From: Bacteroidales bacterium
GTDB taxonomy: Bacteria; Bacteroidota; Bacteroidia; Bacteroidales; F082
Direction of reading: 5' to 3'
NCBI GenBank assembly: GCA_016281295.1
Contig: JAEEII010000274.1
Location: forward strand, 1 to 12,679
Length of the DNA: 12,679 nt
Within the stretch, counting starts at the first letter, position 1, and each line of letters begins with the position of its first letter. The notes under the pieces were generated by a model. That model saw nothing but the letters and a program-made list of their open reading frames with translations, was not told where the DNA came from and ran no database searches. Below are positions 9,993-12,679 of the stretch, piece after piece. The position numbers and the translations under genes were made by a program.

Positions 9993-10247
9993 CACGACCT
10001 TGTAGGTCAGTTCTGCTTCGACAGGCAGAACAATTTCCGATCCAGAAAGCTCCTCCGTATACTGCCGCTTGTTTCCCACCATGAAAGACCTGCGGAAGTT
10101 GAGGCAGGAAGTAAGGTCAAGGGGGAAGCGGACACCGTTGTGTTCTACGATTATCCCCACACGATTGTCGTAGAGGAAGGTGTCCCCAAGGTCGAGGGAA
10201 CTGAGTTTCACGCCACGGTCATTTTTTACTCGTCCAATAGTAAGCAT
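9987..10247 (-). CDS. Hypothetical beta-rich protein (86 aa)
   Basis: The pattern V-K-L-S-S-L-D-L-G-D-T-F-L-Y-D-N-R-V-G-I-I-V-E suggests a small beta-barrel with a turn at each G-D/D-N. The second half has a basic R-R-S-F stretch and ends in strands (EIVLPVEAELTYKVVG). I cannot name the family. The start at 10247 has GGAG 8 bases upstream. Sole gene of its cassette, between the exonuclease and the A3 regulatory region. Confidence 0.84.
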   Translation of the reverse strand: MLTIGRVKNDRGVKLSSLDLGDTFLYDNRVGIIVEHNGVRFPLDLTSCLNFRRSFMVGNKRQYTEELSGSEIVLPVEAELTYKVVG

Positions 10248-10276
10248 GTCAATCTCTCCTTTTCTTTTGTGTCTTT

Positions 10277-10305
10277 AGTATAGCATACTTTTGGAACAAT
10301 GTCAA
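10277..10305 (-). promoter_or_regulatory. SigA-type promoter of the 9987-10247 gene
   Basis: TTGACA (10300-10305), 17-bp spacer, TATACT (10277-10282). CCCGGG at 10330. Confidence 0.92.
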
Positions 10306-10339
10306 TACCTTTTTTGGAAAAAATCGGGGCCCGGGCGAC

Positions 10340-10362
10340 GCTCTGGGAATTATTCCCAGAGC
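10340..10362 (-). terminator. Stop-codon hairpin after the exonuclease gene
   Basis: 10-bp perfect stem (10340-10349 with 10353-10362); the 3-base loop is exactly the TAA stop. CCCGGG then GATTTTTTCC follow. Confidence 0.8.
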
Positions 10363-11009
10363 TTGCCGTTGATTTCTGGATTTGCCTTGACGCAGTAGGA
10401 AAAGATTTCCTTTTCAATCATCACATCTTCAAGCCCTGTGTGGGCTTCCTCAAAGTCAAGGCAACCTGTCAAAAATCGGAAAATGATTTCAGCGGTGAAA
10501 CGCTTACAAAGGCGTTTAGTCAGAAAGTCGTTGTTGTAACAAAACTCGCCGTATTCATCGGATTTACTCAACACCTCACGGCTCATTTTTAGCGTGTCCC
10601 ATACTTCGATTCCAAAAGGAAAGAAATACCGATACTTGGAAGAGGTCAGAAAACGCTGTGTCAGATTCAAAGAGCGATAGTCAAAACGGGCATTGTGAGC
10701 GGCGACAATGCGAACGCCCCACTTTTGACAGACTTCCGCAAACTTGAAACGGATTGTGGAAAACTTCGCCAGTTTTCGCTTGCCCTCTTGGATTTCTTTC
10801 CAATACTGCGGAATTTTATCCACAAAGTAGGCAGAAGCCATGAGTTCTTCATCAAGGAAGATTTCGGAAACAACATAGGAATAACGCTCGTAAACATTTC
10901 CGAAAACATCCACAACAGCAAAACCCACATCATAACAGATAGGGTCATCGAGTGAGTTTGTGGTCTCGGTGTCAACCACAATAATTCTTTCGGTAAAGGG
11001 GTCAAGCAT
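10350..11009 (-). CDS. DnaQ-like 3'-5' exonuclease, DEDDh type (219 aa)
   Basis: ExoI motif VVDTETT (D13, E15), ExoII AHNARFDYRSL (D110) and ExoIII HTGLEDV (H190, D195) are complete, giving the four acidic residues and His of DEDDh exonucleases (RNase T / DNA polymerase III epsilon group). It would remove nucleotides from the 3' end of DNA or RNA. There is no polymerase domain, so it acts as a free-standing enzyme in proofreading, repair or RNA turnover. The start at 11009 has AAGGA 10 bases upstream. Single-gene unit. Its promoter is preceded by the same paired TTTTGTGCA-type operator as the A genes, suggesting shared control. Confidence 0.93.
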   Translation of the reverse strand: MLDPFTERIIVVDTETTNSLDDPICYDVGFAVVDVFGNVYERYSYVVSEIFLDEELMASAYFVDKIPQYWKEIQEGKRKLAKFSTIRFKFAEVCQKWGVRIVAAHNARFDYRSLNLTQRFLTSSKYRYFFPFGIEVWDTLKMSREVLSKSDEYGEFCYNNDFLTKRLCKRFTAEIIFRFLTGCLDFEEAHTGLEDVMIEKEIFSYCVKANPEINGKLWE

Positions 11010-11042
11010 AGAGGTCTGTTCCTTTCTTCAAATTACAATGTC

Positions 11043-11071
11043 ATTATAACCGACTTTCGGGAAAAAGTCAA
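11043..11071 (-). promoter_or_regulatory. SigA-type promoter of the exonuclease gene
   Basis: TTGACT (11066-11071), 17-bp spacer, TATAAT (11043-11048). Confidence 0.9.
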
Positions 11072-11073
11072 TA

Positions 11074-11114
11074 GGGCAATTTGCACAAAAAATCGGGGTA
11101 AAAATTGTGCAATC
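11074..11114. promoter_or_regulatory. Paired operator upstream of the exonuclease promoter
   Basis: GGGCAATTTGCACAAAAAA (11074-11092) and AAAAATTGTGCAATC (11100-11114) are inverted copies close to the -35. Core TTGCACAA matches the sites at the three A genes. Confidence 0.6.
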
Positions 11115-11131
11115 TGCGCCCGGTGCGAAAT

Positions 11132-11206
11132 GCCGCGCGTGGCGGCCACAGGACGCCCGGCCACGCGCGGCCCAAATGCAAAGACGCCCTCACCGAAGTG
11201 AGGACG
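11132..11206 (-). terminator. Two G/C-rich hairpins ending the second noncoding unit
   Basis: First a 9-bp stem with a UUCG loop on the minus strand (11185-11193 with 11198-11206), then an 11-bp stem (11132-11142 with 11161-11171). The degenerate CCCGGT element (11119) and T-runs follow. Confidence 0.6.
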
Positions 11207-11455
11207 CCTCCGCAGAAAGTGAAAGGAAAAAGAAAAGGAACAGAAAGGAAACAATGAAGAAATCAGAATCAAAACGGAAAAGATTTTTGCGGCTTCCACC
11301 AACTTTTTCGACTGCGCGCTCCGTCTACACCTGTGGGTCACAGTGATTATGATGCGGACCAATGCATCTACCGCAGAGGGCTTTTCCAACCCCCATTCCA
11401 AAGTCCTCCAATCTCTCCCGCTGTTTCGTCAGCGTCTGGCCCACTCCCTTGGAAC
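11207..11455 (-). ncRNA. Unclassified noncoding RNA unit (~160-270 nt)
   Basis: A strong promoter (11462-11490) fires into DNA with no ribosome binding site and no convincing frame. The first 160 bases show good stems: TTCCAA/TTGGAA closing the 5' region, CGCTG/CAGCG (loop ACGAAA), GATGC/GCATC and CTGTG/CACAG. A pyrimidine-rich tract (about 11218-11285) follows, then a UUCG hairpin. The 5' start CGTTCCAAGGGA matches the RNA at 8685, suggesting a related class, though the bodies differ. The frame at 11033-11401 crosses the terminator hairpins and is rejected. No known family was recognised. Confidence 0.55.
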
Positions 11456-11461
11456 GATTAT

Positions 11462-11490
11462 AGTATAGCACACCCCTCCCCAAATGTCAA
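11462..11490 (-). promoter_or_regulatory. Promoter of the second noncoding RNA unit
   Basis: TTGACA (11485-11490), 17-bp spacer, TATACT (11462-11467), then ATAATCGTTCC. CCCGGG at 11538. Confidence 0.9.
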
Positions 11491-11567
11491 GAGGTATTTT
11501 CAAAAAATCAAAAAAAATTTCGGTTTACATAATTGCGCCCGGGCCGCAGATGGAACGAATTGGAAAA

Positions 11568-11607
11568 TAAAAAAAAACGGGGATTATCCCAAGAGGGCAT
11601 CCCCGTT
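11568..11607 (-). terminator. Intrinsic terminator overlapping the end of the 11584-11775 gene
   Basis: 9-bp stem AACGGGGAT/ATCCCCGTT (11576-11584 with 11599-11607). The loop contains the stop TAA (11584-11586), and a run of nine Ts follows. Here the stop-in-loop design goes with a true U-tract. Confidence 0.88.
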
Positions 11608-11775
11608 TTCATTTGCAAAATTCAGCCCTTCAAAAGGGTCTATCAGATTTTTCTCCATGAGTGCTGTGCAGTAAGTATCAAAAGGGCATTCCGCACAATG
11701 ATCCCATTCTTCGTTCTCTTGGCACGCTCTCTGGATCATTTTCATACCAAGAAACATTTTAGATTTCCAATCCAT
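11584..11775 (-). CDS. Hypothetical four-Cys protein (63 aa)
   Basis: C18-x8-C27-x2-C30-x5-C36 in the stretch RACQENEEWDHCAECPFDTYC could hold zinc or an iron-sulfur cluster. The N-terminus is a basic helix (MDWKSKMFLGMKMIQRA) and the tail is acidic. The spacing does not match a finger I can name. The start at 11775 has AGAGGAG 8 bases upstream; the alternative GTG at 11784 touches that site. Last of a three-gene operon (11923-12084, 11778-11930, this gene), beginning 2 bases after the previous stop. Confidence 0.82.
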   Translation of the reverse strand: MDWKSKMFLGMKMIQRACQENEEWDHCAECPFDTYCTALMEKNLIDPFEGLNFANENGDALLG

Positions 11776-11777
11776 TT

Positions 11778-11930
11778 TTACCACTCCTCTCTATTGGACC
11801 GCTGTTTGCGGCGGTAGCTTCCCTTGCCCTTTTTGGAAGGGACTTTGCCGCCCCGCTTCTTGAAGTGAAGATACATTGCCAGCTCTTCATCATCCATTTT
11901 CTGGCGGTAGGGTTTGAGTTCCTTATTCAT
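11778..11930 (-). CDS. ArfA-like small basic protein, putative ribosome-rescue factor (50 aa)
   Basis: A 50-residue frame with a helical acidic N-terminal part (KMDDEELAMYLHFKKRGG) and the basic motif KKGKGSYRRK at residues 33-42, ending in N-R-E-E-W. E. coli ArfA has KKGKGSYMRK followed by a basic stretch and N-W; there this tail enters the empty mRNA channel of stalled ribosomes and recruits release factor 2. Sequence likeness is confined to this motif, so function is inferred. A different role for a basic phage peptide is possible. The start at 11930 has AAAGGAG 6 bases upstream; it overlaps the previous gene by 8 bases. Middle gene of a three-gene operon. Confidence 0.78.
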   Translation of the reverse strand: MNKELKPYRQKMDDEELAMYLHFKKRGGKVPSKKGKGSYRRKQRSNREEW

Positions 11931-12084
11931 AACTTACTCCTTTCAGTTCTCGCTTCATCTGCCGCCTTGCCGCACGTTTGAACATTGCTTCCATCTTTTG
12001 GCGGTTCTTAATGTGAACAATGCGGGGACAATTCAAATCCCACGCTGTGTAATTTTTGTGAGTGCGGAGTTTCAGCTCGTTCAT
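11923..12084 (-). CDS. Hypothetical small basic protein (53 aa)
   Basis: Basic protein with an N-terminal W/Y/C-containing part (NYTAWDLNCPRIVHI) and a long, very basic C-terminal helix (KNRQKMEAMFKRAARRQMKREL). It likely binds nucleic acid or ribosomes electrostatically; family unknown. The start at 12084 has GAGGGG 8 bases upstream; ATG codons further upstream overlap the -10. First of a three-gene operon with the ArfA-like peptide and the four-Cys protein. Confidence 0.82.
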   Translation of the reverse strand: MNELKLRTHKNYTAWDLNCPRIVHIKNRQKMEAMFKRAARRQMKRELKGVSYE

Positions 12085-12109
12085 GCTCTTAGCCCCTCTT
12101 TCTGTCATT

Positions 12110-12138
12110 ATAATACCACAATCTTTTGGATTTGTCAA
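12110..12138 (-). promoter_or_regulatory. SigA-type promoter of the 12084-11584 operon
   Basis: TTGACA (12133-12138), 17-bp spacer, TATTAT (12110-12115). CCCGGG at 12163. Confidence 0.87.
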
Positions 12139-12184
12139 TAGGCAATTTGAAAAACTCGGCCGCCCGGGCCTTGTAAAGAATGTG

Positions 12185-12217
12185 AAAAGGGCTGTTGCTT
12201 TACACAACAACCCTTTT
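12185..12217 (-). terminator. Stop-codon hairpin after the HAD gene
   Basis: 13-bp stem with one G-T pair (12185-12197 with 12205-12217); the stop TAA (12200-12202) is in the 7-base loop. CCCGGG at 12163 lies further on, then GAGTTTTTC. Confidence 0.78.
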
Positions 12218-12640
12218 CAGTTTCTGCATCATTTCGCTTGCGTGGTAGGCGGTTCCAGTCCACGCTTCGAGGTGGCGGGCTTCATCATCGAACAGAATAT
12301 CATCCCCGCTGTTGACATCGTTCTTTGCGTAGGTGTAGGGAACGAAGCGGATTTCGTCAAACTGGACGCTTGCCAGATGCTTTTTCAACCATTCGATTTT
12401 GGCTTTCATGACCGCCGTATCATAGGCAGGGGTGCTATCCTTGGAGAGTGCGGACACGATGCAGACCTTATAGCCTTTTGCCTGCCGATTGTGAATCATC
12501 CGAGCCAGAGCCGCCATATTCACAAGGGGCTTTGCTTTGCGGTAGGGCGTGGGGTCGCTTGCCCGAAGCATCGGGAGCCAGTCTTTGACTCCATAGAGGT
12601 CAGCGAGGGTGCCATCCATGTCAAACCATATCTTCTTCAT
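12200..12640 (-). CDS. HAD-superfamily 5'-nucleotidase-like phosphatase (146 aa)
   Basis: HAD motif I is FDMDGTLAD (D7 nucleophile, D9 acid). Motif II is the Ser of IVSALS (S63), motif III probably K106 and motif IV FDDE (D118, D119). The compact size and the LYG after motif I resemble 5'(3')-deoxyribonucleotidases carried by phages, which remove phosphate from dNMPs. This fits nucleotide-pool control together with the HD hydrolase, but the substrate is not shown. The start at 12640 has AAGGAG 8 bases upstream. Sole gene of its unit. Confidence 0.9.
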   Translation of the reverse strand: MKKIWFDMDGTLADLYGVKDWLPMLRASDPTPYRKAKPLVNMAALARMIHNRQAKGYKVCIVSALSKDSTPAYDTAVMKAKIEWLKKHLASVQFDEIRFVPYTYAKNDVNSGDDILFDDEARHLEAWTGTAYHASEMMQKLKRVVV

Positions 12641-12670
12641 TGTTCTATCTCCTTTTCTCTTGGTGTCTTT

Positions 12671-12679
12671 ATTATAGCA
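12671..12679 (-). promoter_or_regulatory. -10 element of the HAD gene promoter (partial)
   Basis: TATAAT (12671-12676) preceded by TGC, as in the other promoters; the -35 lies beyond the window edge. Confidence 0.8.

Larger units (their letters stand above)
870..12168. repeat. Dispersed CCCGGG intergenic punctuation element (20 copies)
   Basis: Exact CCCGGG starts at 870, 995, 1584, 2216, 2824, 3711, 4457, 4731, 5278, 5601, 6106, 6866, 7651, 8312, 8762, 9236, 9966, 10330, 11538 and 12163; a degenerate copy CCCGGT is at 11119. None is inside a coding gene. Most are extended to GCCCGGGC or CGCCCGGGCG. Each lies between the 3' hairpin of one unit and the -35 of the next, usually followed toward the promoter by a T-rich stretch such as GATTTTTTC. 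A random 12.7-kb sequence would hold about three copies. Confidence 0.9.

Noticed and set aside
11033..11401. 122-codon minus-strand open frame inside the noncoding unit
   Set aside because: Lies across two G/C hairpins, the degenerate CCCGGT and the operator of the exonuclease gene; no ribosome binding site, and the pyrimidine-rich run gives a meaningless Ser/Phe stretch.
1..12679. CRISPR array
   Set aside because: The recurrent CCCGGG elements are spaced by whole genes and promoters, not by uniform spacers; no cas genes.

Overview
The window looks like a piece of a large bacteriophage (or phage-like element) of a Gram-positive, Clostridia-type host. Strong SigA-type promoters (TTGACA, 17 bp, TATAAT or TATACT), AGGAG-type ribosome binding sites and very small genes of mostly unknown function support this. 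The host and phage assignment is inference: there are no structural, replication or integrase genes. All 27 supported coding genes, one tRNA-like gene and several candidate noncoding RNAs lie on the minus strand, so the region is read from right to left.

Layout, right to left. 12640-11584: a HAD-type nucleotidase, then a three-gene operon of small proteins that includes an ArfA-like ribosome-rescue peptide. 11455-11119: a noncoding transcription unit. 11009-9987: a DnaQ-like exonuclease and a small unknown protein. 9905-8762: an operator/leader region, winged-helix-like gene A3 and unknown gene B1. 8685-8346: a ~340-nt noncoding RNA. 8228-6888: a zinc metallopeptidase and two membrane proteins. 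6860-5664: a second leader plus the A2/B2 pair. 5539-3729: an AbrB-like regulator, three small unknown genes and an HD phosphohydrolase. 3705-2834: a third leader, A1 and an odd tRNA. 2732-1013: seven small genes in three operons. 1005-532: structured noncoding DNA. 469-59: an alanine/lysine-rich protein and a canonical terminator.

The most striking property is cassette architecture. Almost every one- to three-gene unit has its own promoter with an exact 17-bp spacer. It ends in a hairpin whose loop usually contains the stop codon of the last gene. It is separated from the next promoter by the hexamer CCCGGG, which occurs 20 times, always between genes, plus one degenerate copy. One cassette (B1) is bounded by 17-bp direct repeats that begin with CCCGGG. 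This resembles in principle the promoter/stem-loop (PeSL) shuffling cassettes of T4-type phages, but with a different sequence and host. A second layer is a paired TTTTGTGCA-type operator placed just upstream of four promoters: three ahead of the A paralogues and one ahead of the exonuclease gene.

Functionally the recognisable genes (HD hydrolase, HAD nucleotidase, DEDDh exonuclease, HExxH peptidase, AbrB-like and winged-helix-like regulators) fit early takeover and accessory functions. Most other proteins are unrecognised.
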